Assembly (NCBI GenBank): GCA_902545635.1
Contig: CACCGT010000004.1
Span: forward strand, 33,833 to 97,832
Reading direction: 5' to 3'
Origin: an uncultured Pelagibacteraceae bacterium
GTDB lineage: Bacteria > Pseudomonadota > Alphaproteobacteria > Pelagibacterales > Pelagibacteraceae
Length of the DNA: 64,000 nt
A program made the position numbers and the translations under genes. The notes below the pieces were generated by a model that saw nothing but the letters and a program-made list of their open reading frames with translations, was not told the DNA's origin and did not search any database. Below, in pieces: positions 11,767-22,745 of this stretch. Position 1 is the first letter of the stretch. Each line of letters starts with the position of its first letter.

Positions 11767-13680
11767 ATGGAATACCTAATTTTGTTTCTCCCTTTAATAG
11801 GATCAGTAATTAGTGGTTTTTTTGGAGAGAAAATAGGGGACAAAAATTCTCAAATTTTGACTAGTACGTTTGTGAGTATTTCGGCATTACTCTCTTTATT
11901 TGTTTTGTATAAAGTAATTAGTTCAGATTATTCAAACAATCTCGTAATAGCTACTTGGATCAACTCAGGTACATTAAATGTAAATTGGTCAATAAAAGTT
12001 GACTCCTTATCAGCAATTATGTTTGTTGTAGTAAATCTTGTTTCAGCTTTAGTTCATATTTATTCAATTGGTTACATGTCACACGATCCTCATAAAAGTA
12101 GATTCATGGCATATTTATCATTGTTTACTTTCGCAATGTTAACCTTAGTAAGTTCAGATAACTTTATTCAACTATTTTTTGGGTGGGAAGGTGTAGGTTT
12201 ATGCTCATATTTTTTAATTGGATTTTGGTTTAAAAAAGAGAGTGCAAACAAAGCTGCAATAAAAGCCTTTGTTGTTAATAGAGTTGGTGACTTTGGTTTA
12301 GCTCTTGGAATTTTCCTGATTTTTTATATTTTTGGTACAGTCAATTATGATGAGGTTTTTGATCAAATCCCAAATGTTTTAGATAAAGAAATTAATTTTA
12401 TTGGCATTAGTATAGAAATTATTGATTTGATTTGTTTGCTACTATTAATTGGAGCCATGGGTAAATCAGCTCAATTTTTATTACATACCTGGTTGCCTGA
12501 TGCTATGGAAGGCCCAACGCCAGTATCTGCCTTAATTCATGCCGCAACAATGGTAACTGCTGGAGTATTTCTGATTGTTAGATGCTCACCTATATATGAA
12601 TATTCTCAATTAGCTCTAACTGTTATAACCATAATTGGAATGACAACTGCTTTCTTTGCAGCAACTGTTGCACTTGTTCAAAATGATATAAAAAAAATTA
12701 TTGCTTATTCTACCTGTAGTCAATTGGGATATATGTTTTTTGCTGCTGGAGTAGGAGCTTACAATGTTGCAATGTTTCATCTATTTACACATGCTTTTTT
12801 TAAAGCTTTGCTATTTTTAGGAGCTGGTGCTGTAATTCATTCATTTCATGAAGAACAAGACATAAATAAAATGGGTGGAGTTATAAAGAAACTTCCATAC
12901 ACATATATATTAATGCTTATAGGAACTCTTGCTTTAACAGGTTTTCCTTTTTTATCAGGTTTCTATTCTAAAGATGCAATAATAGAATTTGCATACCTAA
13001 GAGGAAATGGAGTTGGAATACTTGCAGCCTTTGTGGGTATTTTTACAGCTTTATTAACATCAATTTACTCTTGGAGACTTATTTTTAAAACATTCCATGG
13101 TAATTTTAATAATAAAGAACTTAGTGTTGATAAAATACACGAGTCTCCTTTAGTTATGATTGCTCCTTTAATTTTTTTAGCAGTAGGAGCTATATTTGCA
13201 GGCATTATATTTAAAGATTTATTTATAGGACATGAAACAGCATATGAATTTTGGGGTAAATCTATTAAATTTTTAGAACCACTCAGCACAGATCATCCAC
13301 CAACATGGTTTTTGTTTTTAACACCTATACTTGTTACTGCTGCAATTCCATTCTCATATTATTTATATCTAAAAAATAAAAACATAGTTATAGGATTGAA
13401 AGAAATGAATGAACCAATTTATCAATTTTTAATTAAGAAATGGTACTTTGATGAAATATATGATTACTTATTTGTCAATCCTTCAAAAAGAATTGGAAAG
13501 TTTTTATGGAAAAAAGTTGATGGATCGATAATAGATAAATTTGGTCCTGATGGGGTTTCAAGAGTAATTAAAAATTTATCAATTAAAGCAGTCAAATTTC
13601 AATCTGGATTTATTTATCAATATGCATTTGTTATGTTGATTGGATTTTCAGTTTTACTAACAATACTGATATTAAACTGA
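11767..13680 (+). CDS. nuoL: NADH-quinone oxidoreductase subunit L
   Basis: FFGWEGVGLCSYFLIGFW, LPDAMEGPTPVSALIHAATMVTAGVFL. Confidence 0.98.
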   Translation: MEYLILFLPLIGSVISGFFGEKIGDKNSQILTSTFVSISALLSLFVLYKVISSDYSNNLVIATWINSGTLNVNWSIKVDSLSAIMFVVVNLVSALVHIYSIGYMSHDPHKSRFMAYLSLFTFAMLTLVSSDNFIQLFFGWEGVGLCSYFLIGFWFKKESANKAAIKAFVVNRVGDFGLALGIFLIFYIFGTVNYDEVFDQIPNVLDKEINFIGISIEIIDLICLLLLIGAMGKSAQFLLHTWLPDAMEGPTPVSALIHAATMVTAGVFLIVRCSPIYEYSQLALTVITIIGMTTAFFAATVALVQNDIKKIIAYSTCSQLGYMFFAAGVGAYNVAMFHLFTHAFFKALLFLGAGAVIHSFHEEQDINKMGGVIKKLPYTYILMLIGTLALTGFPFLSGFYSKDAIIEFAYLRGNGVGILAAFVGIFTALLTSIYSWRLIFKTFHGNFNNKELSVDKIHESPLVMIAPLIFLAVGAIFAGIIFKDLFIGHETAYEFWGKSIKFLEPLSTDHPPTWFLFLTPILVTAAIPFSYYLYLKNKNIVIGLKEMNEPIYQFLIKKWYFDEIYDYLFVNPSKRIGKFLWKKVDGSIIDKFGPDGVSRVIKNLSIKAVKFQSGFIYQYAFVMLIGFSVLLTILILN

Positions 13681-15176
13681 TGAACTTTCCAATTTTATCT
13701 TCTTTAATTTTGCTACCTACAATAGGTGCTTTATTTATATTATTCACAAAATCATCAAGTGAAAAATATCAAAGTTCCAAATATGTAGCTTTATTTATTT
13801 CTTTAGCAAATTTTTTACTATCTTTATATCTTTGGTATATTTTTGATAAAAATTCAGTAGACTTTCAGTTTGTAGAAAATAGAGAATGGTTATCAGGATT
13901 TATAAATTATAAAGTTGGAATAGATGGTATTTCAATTTTATTTGTAATATTAACAACTTTTATAACTCCAATTTGCATTATTTCAGTTAATGCTACAATT
14001 ACAAATAGACTTAAGGATTTCTTAATTGCCATATTAATAATGGAAACATTTATGATTGGTGTTTTCTGCTCACTTGATCTAGTAGTATTTTATTTATTTT
14101 TTGAGGCAGGTCTTATACCAATGTTTTTAATAATTGGTATTTGGGGTGGAGAAAGAAGAGTCTACTCAGCTTTTAAATTTTTTCTCTATACTTTATTAGG
14201 ATCAGTTCTTATGTTGGTTGCTATTATTGCAATTTATTGGATAACAGGAACCACAGATGTTGAAAAACTTTATGAACTTGGTATTCAGGTTGAATACCAA
14301 AATTTATTATGGCTAGCATTTTTCAGCTCTTTCGCAGTAAAAACCCCTATGTGGCCAGTGCATACTTGGTTGCCTGATGCTCATGTAGAAGCACCAACTG
14401 TTGGTTCTGTGTTGCTAGCAGCAATATTGCTTAAAATGGCTGGATATGGGTTTATTAGATTTTCGCTAGGATTATTTCCTATAGCTTCTGAAAATTTCAC
14501 AATGTTAGTTTATATCTTAAGTTTAATTGCAATTATTTACACTTCTCTTGTTGCTTTGATGCAGGAAGACATGAAAAAACTCATAGCGTACTCCTCAGTT
14601 GCACATATGGGATTTGTAACACTGGGTATTTTTACAATGACCCAACAGGGTATTGAAGGAAGCATTTTCCAAATGATTAGTCATGGACTTGTATCTGCTG
14701 CACTTTTCTTAAGTGTTGGAGTTGTTTATGAAAGGCACCATACAAGACTAATAAATAAATATGGTGGTTTAGTCTCCATAATGCCAAGATATGCAATAGT
14801 TTTTATGGTATTCACACTAGGAGCTTTAGGACTACCTGGAACAACAGGTTTTATAGGAGAATTTTTGATTTTAATGGGTGCATTTGAGAAAAATATCCTA
14901 GTAGCGATGATTGCAAGTCTGGGAGTAATCTTAGGGGCAGCATATATGCTGTGGCTATTTAAAAGAGTTGTTTTCGGAGAAATGAATAATCAAGAGCTTA
15001 AAAGTATGAAAGATTTAAAAACTTTTGAAATTATCACTTTATCAGCTTTAGTAATACCAATTTTATTTTTTGGTTTTTATCCAGAGCCTTTAATGAATTC
15101 AATTGAAGCATCTGTCGAGAATACTTTAGAGATGTATAATTTTGACTTAATTAACAACCTTGCATCAAAAGACTAA
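13680..15176 (+). CDS. nuoM: NADH-quinone oxidoreductase subunit M
   Basis: FFEAGLIPMFLIIGIWGGERRVYSAFKFFLYT, TWLPDAHVEAPTVGSVLLA. Confidence 0.98.
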   Translation: MNFPILSSLILLPTIGALFILFTKSSSEKYQSSKYVALFISLANFLLSLYLWYIFDKNSVDFQFVENREWLSGFINYKVGIDGISILFVILTTFITPICIISVNATITNRLKDFLIAILIMETFMIGVFCSLDLVVFYLFFEAGLIPMFLIIGIWGGERRVYSAFKFFLYTLLGSVLMLVAIIAIYWITGTTDVEKLYELGIQVEYQNLLWLAFFSSFAVKTPMWPVHTWLPDAHVEAPTVGSVLLAAILLKMAGYGFIRFSLGLFPIASENFTMLVYILSLIAIIYTSLVALMQEDMKKLIAYSSVAHMGFVTLGIFTMTQQGIEGSIFQMISHGLVSAALFLSVGVVYERHHTRLINKYGGLVSIMPRYAIVFMVFTLGALGLPGTTGFIGEFLILMGAFEKNILVAMIASLGVILGAAYMLWLFKRVVFGEMNNQELKSMKDLKTFEIITLSALVIPILFFGFYPEPLMNSIEASVENTLEMYNFDLINNLASKD

Positions 15177-16591
15177 TGGAAAATATTCAATATATATTAC
15201 CTGAAATTTTCATATCGCTGTCTATAATGTTATTTTTACTAATTGGCGTCTTTAAAAAAAATAGCACAACTTTAATTTATAATTTATCTAATATATCTCT
15301 AGTTATTTTATTAGCACTAATAGTAAATCTCAGCTCAATAGATAAAATTTACTTATTCAATAATTCGTATTTAATTGACAATTTATCTAATTATATGAAG
15401 ATTATACTTGTTGGATCTGGAATTTTTGTAATGTTAATTGGATCCAAATATATCCAAGTGATCAATTTAAATAAAATTGAATATCCAATACTTATTTTAA
15501 GTAGCATTTTGGGAATGATGATAATGATAAGTTCAAATGATTTAATAGTTTTTTACATGGGTCTTGAACTTCAATCATTAGCTTTGTATGTTCTTGCATC
15601 TTTTAATAGAGACAATTTACTTTCTACAGAGTCTGGACTAAAATATTTTGTTCTGAGTGCACTATCATCTGGTTTGTTATTGTATGGTTGCTCATTAACA
15701 TATGGATTTTCTGAAAGTACAAATTTTGACCAAATACTTATAAACTCTATTGAATTTAATTACGGTACTACGTTCGGGATTGTCTTTATTTTAGTTGGTC
15801 TTGCATTTAAGATATCGGCTGTACCTTTTCATATGTGGGCTCCAGATGTATATCAAGGCTCCCCAACATCTGTAACCTTATTCTTTGCTATACTTCCAAA
15901 AATAGCTGCACTCTCTGTATTCATTAAGTTTTTGTACACACCATTTGCTAATATGAATGATCAGTGGCAAACTATTATTGTATTTATTTCAATAGCTTCA
16001 ATGATATTTGGCGCTGTTGCAGCCATAGGTCAAAAAAATTTAAAAAGGTTAATTGCTTATAGTTCAATTAGTCATATGGGATATGCTTTGGCAGGATTAG
16101 CAACAATTAGCAACCAAGGAATTCAAAGTTCTATTACTTATATATCTATTTATTTGGTAATGAATTTAGCCTTTTTTAGCTGTTTATTTATGCTTAAGAG
16201 AAATGATAAATACTATGAGAATATAGATGATTTATCTGGACTTTCTAAAAAACATCCAATTTTGTCTTTTTCATTGTTGATAGTTTTATTTTCTTTAGCA
16301 GGAATACCTCCACTTGCAGGTTTTTTTGCTAAATTTTATGTATTTTTAGCTGTTATAGAACAGTCAATGTATTTTTTAGCAATTGTTGGATTACTAGCAA
16401 CCGTCGTAGCAGCTTTTTATTACCTAAGAATTATAAAAATTATATATTTTGATCCAGAAAAAGAGGAATATGAAACATCACATAATCTAGGGTTAAAAAT
16501 TACTTTGGCTATTTCAACAATTTTTATTTTAGCATACTTTATATATCCAAGAAGTATAACAGAAATAGTATCTAAAATTACTATGATCTAA
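15176..16591 (+). CDS. nuoN: NADH-quinone oxidoreductase subunit N
   Basis: PFHMWAPDVYQGSPTSVTLFFA; position at end of nuo operon. Confidence 0.97.
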   Translation: MENIQYILPEIFISLSIMLFLLIGVFKKNSTTLIYNLSNISLVILLALIVNLSSIDKIYLFNNSYLIDNLSNYMKIILVGSGIFVMLIGSKYIQVINLNKIEYPILILSSILGMMIMISSNDLIVFYMGLELQSLALYVLASFNRDNLLSTESGLKYFVLSALSSGLLLYGCSLTYGFSESTNFDQILINSIEFNYGTTFGIVFILVGLAFKISAVPFHMWAPDVYQGSPTSVTLFFAILPKIAALSVFIKFLYTPFANMNDQWQTIIVFISIASMIFGAVAAIGQKNLKRLIAYSSISHMGYALAGLATISNQGIQSSITYISIYLVMNLAFFSCLFMLKRNDKYYENIDDLSGLSKKHPILSFSLLIVLFSLAGIPPLAGFFAKFYVFLAVIEQSMYFLAIVGLLATVVAAFYYLRIIKIIYFDPEKEEYETSHNLGLKITLAISTIFILAYFIYPRSITEIVSKITMI

Positions 16592-17115
16592 TGAAATTAA
16601 AAAAATATTTATACAAAAAAGTTGAAAGCACTAACAATGTTGCGCTAAGATTAATCAAGCAAGGTAATCAAAGAGGAATAATTTTATCAGATCAACAAAC
16701 AAAGGGTAAAGGACAAAGAAAAAATAATTGGATATCTATAAAAGGTAATTTGTTTTTATCAGTCTTCTTTGAAATTAGTAAAAAAATATCCTTATCAAAA
16801 ATAACAAATTTAAATTTAAAAATAATTAAAAAAATAATCTATAAAAAAATAAACACTTTAATTCTAATAAAAAAACCTAATGATATATTAATAAATAAAA
16901 AAAAGGTCTGTGGAATTTTACAAGAAACAATTTTTAAGCAGAATAGAAAATACTTAATTGTAGGAATTGGAATTAATGTTTCTAGTAGTCCAATAATTAA
17001 TAATTATCCAACTACATTTTTGAATTATTATACAAATAAAAAATTAAATAGACTTGAATTATTTAAAGAAATTAAATTGCTGTATGAAAAAAACTTACAC
17101 TCATTTGGAGTTTAA
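16591..17115 (+). CDS. birA: biotin--[acetyl-CoA-carboxylase] ligase, catalytic-domain-only
   Basis: KVESTNNVALRL, KGNLFLSVFFEI, KKPNDILINKKKVCGILQE, VGIGINV; nuoN-birA-coaX order is common in alphaproteobacteria. Confidence 0.85.
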   Translation: MKLKKYLYKKVESTNNVALRLIKQGNQRGIILSDQQTKGKGQRKNNWISIKGNLFLSVFFEISKKISLSKITNLNLKIIKKIIYKKINTLILIKKPNDILINKKKVCGILQETIFKQNRKYLIVGIGINVSSSPIINNYPTTFLNYYTNKKLNRLELFKEIKLLYEKNLHSFGV

Positions 17116-17118
17116 TAT

Positions 17119-17859
17119 ATGTATTTAATTGGAGATATTGGAAATACTGCAATTAAAATTTGCTTATTTAATAACAAATTAAAATTGATCAAAAATATTA
17201 AAATTCATAAGAAAAATTTAAACAATAATTTAATCAACAAAAAATTATTATTTTTAAGAAAATATAATTCTAAACTTAAAAAAGTACTATTTAGCTCGGT
17301 CGTCCCTAACTCTTATAAAATTATAAAAAAAAATATTAAAAAAATTACTAAGTTGGACTGTGTTGAGTTAAAAAAATGTAATTTAAATAAATTTATAAAT
17401 ATAAAAGTCAATAGAAAACAAATTGGTTCTGATCGTTTAGCTAATGCAATTGCAGTTATTGATAGTAGGTTTAATTATATTATAGTTGATTTTGGAACGG
17501 CTACCAATTTTGATATTGTAATTAAAAAAGATTATATCGGTGGTGTTTTAGCACCTGGTGTAGAACTTTCTTTGAAAAATTTAATAGATAAAGCCTCTTT
17601 AATACCTAAAATAAAGCTAGAAAAAACAGCAAATGTCATTGGTAAAAACACTAAAAGTGCTGTAAGAGCTGGTTTTTATCATGGTTATACTGGTTTAATT
17701 GAAAATATAATTCAACTCATTTTAAAACAAACTAAAAAGAAGTTTAAAATTATACTTACAGGTGGATTTGCACACTTATTTAAATCATCAATTAAAGGCA
17801 TTAAAACAGTTGATAAAAATTTAACAATTAAAGGAATCTTAAAAGTTGCTATAAATTAA
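17119..17859 (+). CDS. coaX: type III pantothenate kinase
   Basis: DIGNTAIKICLF, IGSDRLANAIAVI, IIVDFGTATNFDIV, GGVLAPGVELSL, LTGGFAHLF. Confidence 0.93.
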   Translation: MYLIGDIGNTAIKICLFNNKLKLIKNIKIHKKNLNNNLINKKLLFLRKYNSKLKKVLFSSVVPNSYKIIKKNIKKITKLDCVELKKCNLNKFINIKVNRKQIGSDRLANAIAVIDSRFNYIIVDFGTATNFDIVIKKDYIGGVLAPGVELSLKNLIDKASLIPKIKLEKTANVIGKNTKSAVRAGFYHGYTGLIENIIQLILKQTKKKFKIILTGGFAHLFKSSIKGIKTVDKNLTIKGILKVAIN

Positions 17860-17865
17860 AAAAAT

Positions 17866-19524
17866 ATGAAAGATGAATTATTGTTTTGTCCCCTAGGAGG
17901 ATCTGGTGAAATAGGAATGAATATGAACCTGTTTGCTTATGGCAAGCCAGACAATCAAAAATGGATTATCGTCGATGTTGGTGTAACATTTGCAGATGAT
18001 ACAGTACCTGGTGTTGATATCATATATCCAGATCCAGGATTTATTATCGATAAAAAAGATGATTTGCTAGGTATAGTTCTAACCCATGCCCATGAAGATC
18101 ATATCGGAGCTATTGCTCATGTTTGGCCAAAATTAAAATGTAAAATTTATGCCACACCATTTACTTCAGTATTGATTACTGAAAAATTCAAAGAAAAAAA
18201 AATTGATATAACAGATTATTTAAAAATAGTAGAACTTAATAGTACAATAAATCTAGATCCCTTTAAAATAGAGTTTGTTACACTTACTCATTCAATATTA
18301 GAACCTAATGGTCTTAGAATACAAACACCGGCTGGAAATATATTACATACTGGAGATTGGAAATGTGATCCGGATCCTTTAATAGGTGGAAACATAAACT
18401 CTGAAAGATTAAAAGAAATAGGTAACGAGGGTGTATTAGCTATGATCTGCGACTCAACAAACGTATTTAGTGCAGGTAGAGCAGGTTCAGAGCTTGATGT
18501 TCGTAATAATTTACTTAAAGTTTTTCAAAGATTAAAAAAAAGAATAATTGTTACTTCTTTTGCTTCTAATGTAGCTAGAATGGAGTCAGTTTTTTATTGT
18601 GCAGAAAAAACTGGTAGACATATATCTCTAGTTGGCAGATCAATGCATAGAATCTTTAAAGCAGCAAGACAATGTGGTTATCTAAAAAATGTAATTGATC
18701 CAATAGACTCTAGAGATGCAAAAAATATATCTAGAGAAAAAATTGTCTATTTATGTACTGGAAGTCAAGGAGAACCAATGGGCGCGATGAATAGAATAGT
18801 TAAATATACACATCCAGACGTTTTTATAGAAAGAAATGATGCTGTAATTTTTTCTTCAAAAATCATTCCAGGAAATGAAAAAAAATTATACAAACTCCAT
18901 AACAACTTGGTAAAAGAGGGAATAGAGGTTATATCTGAAGATAATGAGTATATTCATGTTTCTGGTCATCCTAATAGGGAAGACTTAAAAGATATGTATA
19001 ATTGGGTTAAGCCAAAAGCAGTAATACCTGTACACGGAGAGCATAGACACATGATCGAGCACATAGAATTTGCTAAAGAAATGCAAGTAAAATATCCAGT
19101 TCAAGTAGAGAATGGAGATATTGTTAAGTTATATCCTGGAGAAAAACCAGAGGTCTATGACAAAGCACCAAGTGGAAGAGTTTATTTAGATGGTAATGTT
19201 CCAGTAGAAGAAGACTCTAAATCAATAAAAGAAAGAAGAAATATTTCATCAAATGGGTTTTTAGAGGCTACAATTATGATATCACCAAAAGGTAACATTC
19301 ATAATAAACCTTTAGTAACTTTTAAAGGTTTACCAGTATATGAGAATGATGAGTTTATTTATGGATTAGAAGAAGAAATAGAAAAAACTCTTAAAACATT
19401 TTCTTTAAACAACTCAAAACAACAAGATAATCTCATAGATGCTCTTAAAATAACTTGTCGTAAATTTTCAAAAGAAAAAACTGGGAAAAAACCACTAACA
19501 AATATAAACTTGGTAAGAATTTAA
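17866..19524 (+). CDS. rnj: ribonuclease J (metallo-beta-lactamase family)
   Basis: PLGGSGEIGMNM, LTHAHEDHIGAIAH, HTGDWK, PVHGEHRHM. Confidence 0.93.
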   Translation: MKDELLFCPLGGSGEIGMNMNLFAYGKPDNQKWIIVDVGVTFADDTVPGVDIIYPDPGFIIDKKDDLLGIVLTHAHEDHIGAIAHVWPKLKCKIYATPFTSVLITEKFKEKKIDITDYLKIVELNSTINLDPFKIEFVTLTHSILEPNGLRIQTPAGNILHTGDWKCDPDPLIGGNINSERLKEIGNEGVLAMICDSTNVFSAGRAGSELDVRNNLLKVFQRLKKRIIVTSFASNVARMESVFYCAEKTGRHISLVGRSMHRIFKAARQCGYLKNVIDPIDSRDAKNISREKIVYLCTGSQGEPMGAMNRIVKYTHPDVFIERNDAVIFSSKIIPGNEKKLYKLHNNLVKEGIEVISEDNEYIHVSGHPNREDLKDMYNWVKPKAVIPVHGEHRHMIEHIEFAKEMQVKYPVQVENGDIVKLYPGEKPEVYDKAPSGRVYLDGNVPVEEDSKSIKERRNISSNGFLEATIMISPKGNIHNKPLVTFKGLPVYENDEFIYGLEEEIEKTLKTFSLNNSKQQDNLIDALKITCRKFSKEKTGKKPLTNINLVRI

Positions 19525-19532
19525 ATAATAAA

Positions 19533-20861
19533 ATGTATTTTTCAAAATCATTTGTGCCGACTCTTAAGAATAATCCTACAGAGGCTAAAATTAAATCTCA
19601 TCAGCTTATGCTAAGAGTTGGAATGATTAAGCAATCATCAGCAGGTATTTATTCATGGTTACCCCTCGGTTTTAAAGTTATGAAAAAAATAGAGCAAATT
19701 GTAAGAGAAGAGCAGGACAGAATTGGTGTACAAGAGATTTTAATGCCAACAATACAATCATCAGAAATCTGGAAGGAAAGTGGAAGATATGACGATTATG
19801 GTGAAGAAATGTTGCGTATTAAAGATCGTCAAGATAGAGAAATGTTATATGGGCCAACTAATGAAGAATTAGTGACAGAGATTTTTAGATCAAGTATTAA
19901 ATCATATAAATCTCTTCCTCAATTATTATACCATATTCAATGGAAATTTAGAGACGAATTAAGACCAAGGTTTGGAATTATGAGATGTAGGGAGTTTTAT
20001 ATGAAAGATGCTTACTCTTTTGATTTAAACGATGATGAAGCTCTCTTTTCTTATAATAAATTTTTCCTTTCATATTTAAGAACTTTTAAAAGATTAAATT
20101 TGTCAGCAATTCCTATGGCAGCAGATACTGGACCTATTGGTGGAAATCTTTCCCATGAATTTATAATTCTTGCTGATACTGGGGAAAGCAAAATTTATAC
20201 AGATAAGCGTATATTTGATGTGAATAGTTCATCTACTTTATTGGAAAAAAACTCGCTTACTGATTTAAGACAGCAATATGAAAAATTTTATTCTGTTACA
20301 GATGAGAAGTTTGACCAGAAAGAATTTGAAAAAGTAGTACCGGAAGAATTTAGAGTAAACACAAAAGGAATAGAGGTAGGTCATATATTCTATTTCGGAG
20401 ATAAATATTCAAAACCAATGAATGCAGCAGTAGATTTTAATGGTAAAAAAGAATTTGTTAAAATGGGATCTTATGGAATAGGTGTATCAAGATTGGTAGG
20501 TGCCATAATTGAGGCAAAATACAACGATAAAGATGAAATAATGAAATGGCCATTATCAGTTTCTCCTTATCATTGTGCAATAATTCCACTGATTAAAAAA
20601 AATGACACAACAAACTTGGAAAAATCAAATAAAATATTTGAATATTTAAAGTCTAAAAATATAGATGCTATCATTGATGATACCGAAGAAAATATTTCTG
20701 CAAAAATAAAGAAATTTAATTTAATTGGTATCCCATATCAGTTAGTTTTAGGAAATAAAACTGACGGAGACTTACTTGAGTTTAAAGAAATTAATGGAGA
20801 AACTCAAAAATTAAGTATCGAGGAAATTGCGTCACAAATTTTAAAAGCTAAATTAAATTGA
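19533..20861 (+). CDS. proS: prolyl-tRNA synthetase, short form
   Basis: SAGIYSWLPLGFKVMKKIEQIVREE, RDELRPRFGIMRCREFYMKDAYSF, GSYGIGVSRLVGAI; 442 aa. Confidence 0.96.
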   Translation: MYFSKSFVPTLKNNPTEAKIKSHQLMLRVGMIKQSSAGIYSWLPLGFKVMKKIEQIVREEQDRIGVQEILMPTIQSSEIWKESGRYDDYGEEMLRIKDRQDREMLYGPTNEELVTEIFRSSIKSYKSLPQLLYHIQWKFRDELRPRFGIMRCREFYMKDAYSFDLNDDEALFSYNKFFLSYLRTFKRLNLSAIPMAADTGPIGGNLSHEFIILADTGESKIYTDKRIFDVNSSSTLLEKNSLTDLRQQYEKFYSVTDEKFDQKEFEKVVPEEFRVNTKGIEVGHIFYFGDKYSKPMNAAVDFNGKKEFVKMGSYGIGVSRLVGAIIEAKYNDKDEIMKWPLSVSPYHCAIIPLIKKNDTTNLEKSNKIFEYLKSKNIDAIIDDTEENISAKIKKFNLIGIPYQLVLGNKTDGDLLEFKEINGETQKLSIEEIASQILKAKLN

Positions 20862-22069
20862 TCTCACAGTTAGAAAAAGAAGTCACATTTAGATTTTTAA
20901 AGACTAGAAAAAATGATGGTTTTTTAAATATCATCTCAATCTTTTCTTTTATTGGTATTTCATTAGGGGTTGCAGTTCTAATCATTGTAATGTCAGTAAT
21001 GAATGGTTTTAGAACCGAATTAATAGCTAAAATTGTAGGCTTTAATGCTCATGCGGTAGTTCAACAAGAAAATAAACCACTGAAAAATATTCAAGAATTG
21101 GATTTGGCAAAAAATATAGTTTCAAGTGATGGAGAAGCAGTAATAATGAATAAAAATATTACAAAGGGTGTCTTCTTAAAAGGATATTTAGAAAATGATT
21201 TTAGAAATCTTGAAATAGCCAAAAATAAGGAATTTTCTGGATCTCAAAACTTAAATAATAATAATATTTCGATTGGTAAAGAATTGAGTTTTAATTTAAA
21301 TGTTGATATTGGTGATACTATCACAGTAATGTCTCCTGCGGGAATACAAACGTTAGTAGGTACATTGCCGAAACAAGAAAACTTTAAAATAGTATCAATT
21401 TTCGACAGTGGTTTGTCAGACTATAATGAAAATATTGCATATATAAATTTAGAAACACTTGAGAGTTTTTTTAATAAGAATAAAGAAGATAGATTCTTAG
21501 AATTTTATTTTAAAGATCCAAAAAATATAGAAATTCATAAAAAAAATTTAAAAACTCAGTTTCCAGATTCACTTGTTTATACTTGGTCAGATATGAATAA
21601 ATCATTATTTTCAGCTTTGAAAGTTGAAAGAAATGTAATGTTTATAATTCTTTCTTTGATAATTATTGTTGCAGCATTTAATATAATATCTGGACTTACA
21701 ATTTTAGTTAAAAATAAAACAAGAGATATAGGCATCCTAAAATCTATTGGGGTATCAAGTAAATCTATAAAAAAAATCTTCTTTTTAGTGGGTTTTTTTA
21801 TAGGAACATCAGCGACATTATTTGGAGTAGTTGTTGGCACACTTTTTTCTATTTATATAGAAAACATTAGACAATTTATCTCAAATGTATTTGGTATTTC
21901 TCTTTTCCCAGAAGATATTTATATTTTAAATTCTATGCCTTCTGAAATAAATTTAAATTCAATAATAATAATCTCTCTTTGTTCAATAATTGCAACAATT
22001 TTAGTATCTATATACCCAGCTTCAAAAGCATCTTCTTTAGATACAGTTAAAACTCTAAAATATGAATAA
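20858..22069 (+). CDS. lolC: lipoprotein-releasing ABC transporter permease LolC/E family (TTG start)
   Basis: GVAVLIIVMSVMNGFRTEL, TRDIGILKSIGVSSKSI; followed directly by lolD. Confidence 0.92.
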   Translation: MISQLEKEVTFRFLKTRKNDGFLNIISIFSFIGISLGVAVLIIVMSVMNGFRTELIAKIVGFNAHAVVQQENKPLKNIQELDLAKNIVSSDGEAVIMNKNITKGVFLKGYLENDFRNLEIAKNKEFSGSQNLNNNNISIGKELSFNLNVDIGDTITVMSPAGIQTLVGTLPKQENFKIVSIFDSGLSDYNENIAYINLETLESFFNKNKEDRFLEFYFKDPKNIEIHKKNLKTQFPDSLVYTWSDMNKSLFSALKVERNVMFIILSLIIIVAAFNIISGLTILVKNKTRDIGILKSIGVSSKSIKKIFFLVGFFIGTSATLFGVVVGTLFSIYIENIRQFISNVFGISLFPEDIYILNSMPSEINLNSIIIISLCSIIATILVSIYPASKASSLDTVKTLKYE

Positions 22070-22745
22070 TTATATTAAAATAAAAAATCTAACAAAAAAA
22101 TATGAAAAAAATAAAACTATAAAAGTTTTAAATGATATTTCATTTAATTTTGAACCTGGAAAAACCTATTCTATTACGGGACCATCTGGATCAGGAAAAT
22201 CAACTTTGTTAAATTTACTTTCATTAATTGATAACCCCACATCGGGTACAATCGAAATAAACAGCAATAAAATAAAATTAAATAATAAAGTTGAAAATGA
22301 TTTAATTAGGGCAAAGAAAATTGGAATAATTTATCAAGACAAAAACTTATTATCAGATTTTACAGCTTTAGAAAATGTTTACTTGCCTAACTTACTAGTC
22401 TCTAAAGAAAAACAAAAGTCTCTAGATCTAGCAAAAAAATTAATAAAAAATGTAGGTATGTCATCTAGAATAAACCATTTTCCAAATGAATTATCTGGTG
22501 GCGAAAATCAGCGTATTGCTATAGCTAGGGCATTAATTAATGATCCTGATATTATATTAGCCGACGAACCAACTGGTAGTCTAGATTCTGATAATGCAAA
22601 ACTTATCTTTAAAATCCTATTTAATTTAAAAAATAAAAATAGAATCATAATTTTTGCAACTCACAATAGATATTTTGCAAATATGGCAGATTGTAAAATT
22701 ATGATGAATGATGGTAATATACAAATCATCAATGCTGCAATCTAA
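22062..22745 (+). CDS. lolD: lipoprotein-releasing ABC transporter ATP-binding protein
   Basis: Walker A GPSGSGKSTLLN, signature LSGGENQRIAIARAL, Walker B DIILADEPTGSLD. Confidence 0.93.
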   Translation: MNNYIKIKNLTKKYEKNKTIKVLNDISFNFEPGKTYSITGPSGSGKSTLLNLLSLIDNPTSGTIEINSNKIKLNNKVENDLIRAKKIGIIYQDKNLLSDFTALENVYLPNLLVSKEKQKSLDLAKKLIKNVGMSSRINHFPNELSGGENQRIAIARALINDPDIILADEPTGSLDSDNAKLIFKILFNLKNKNRIIIFATHNRYFANMADCKIMMNDGNIQIINAAI

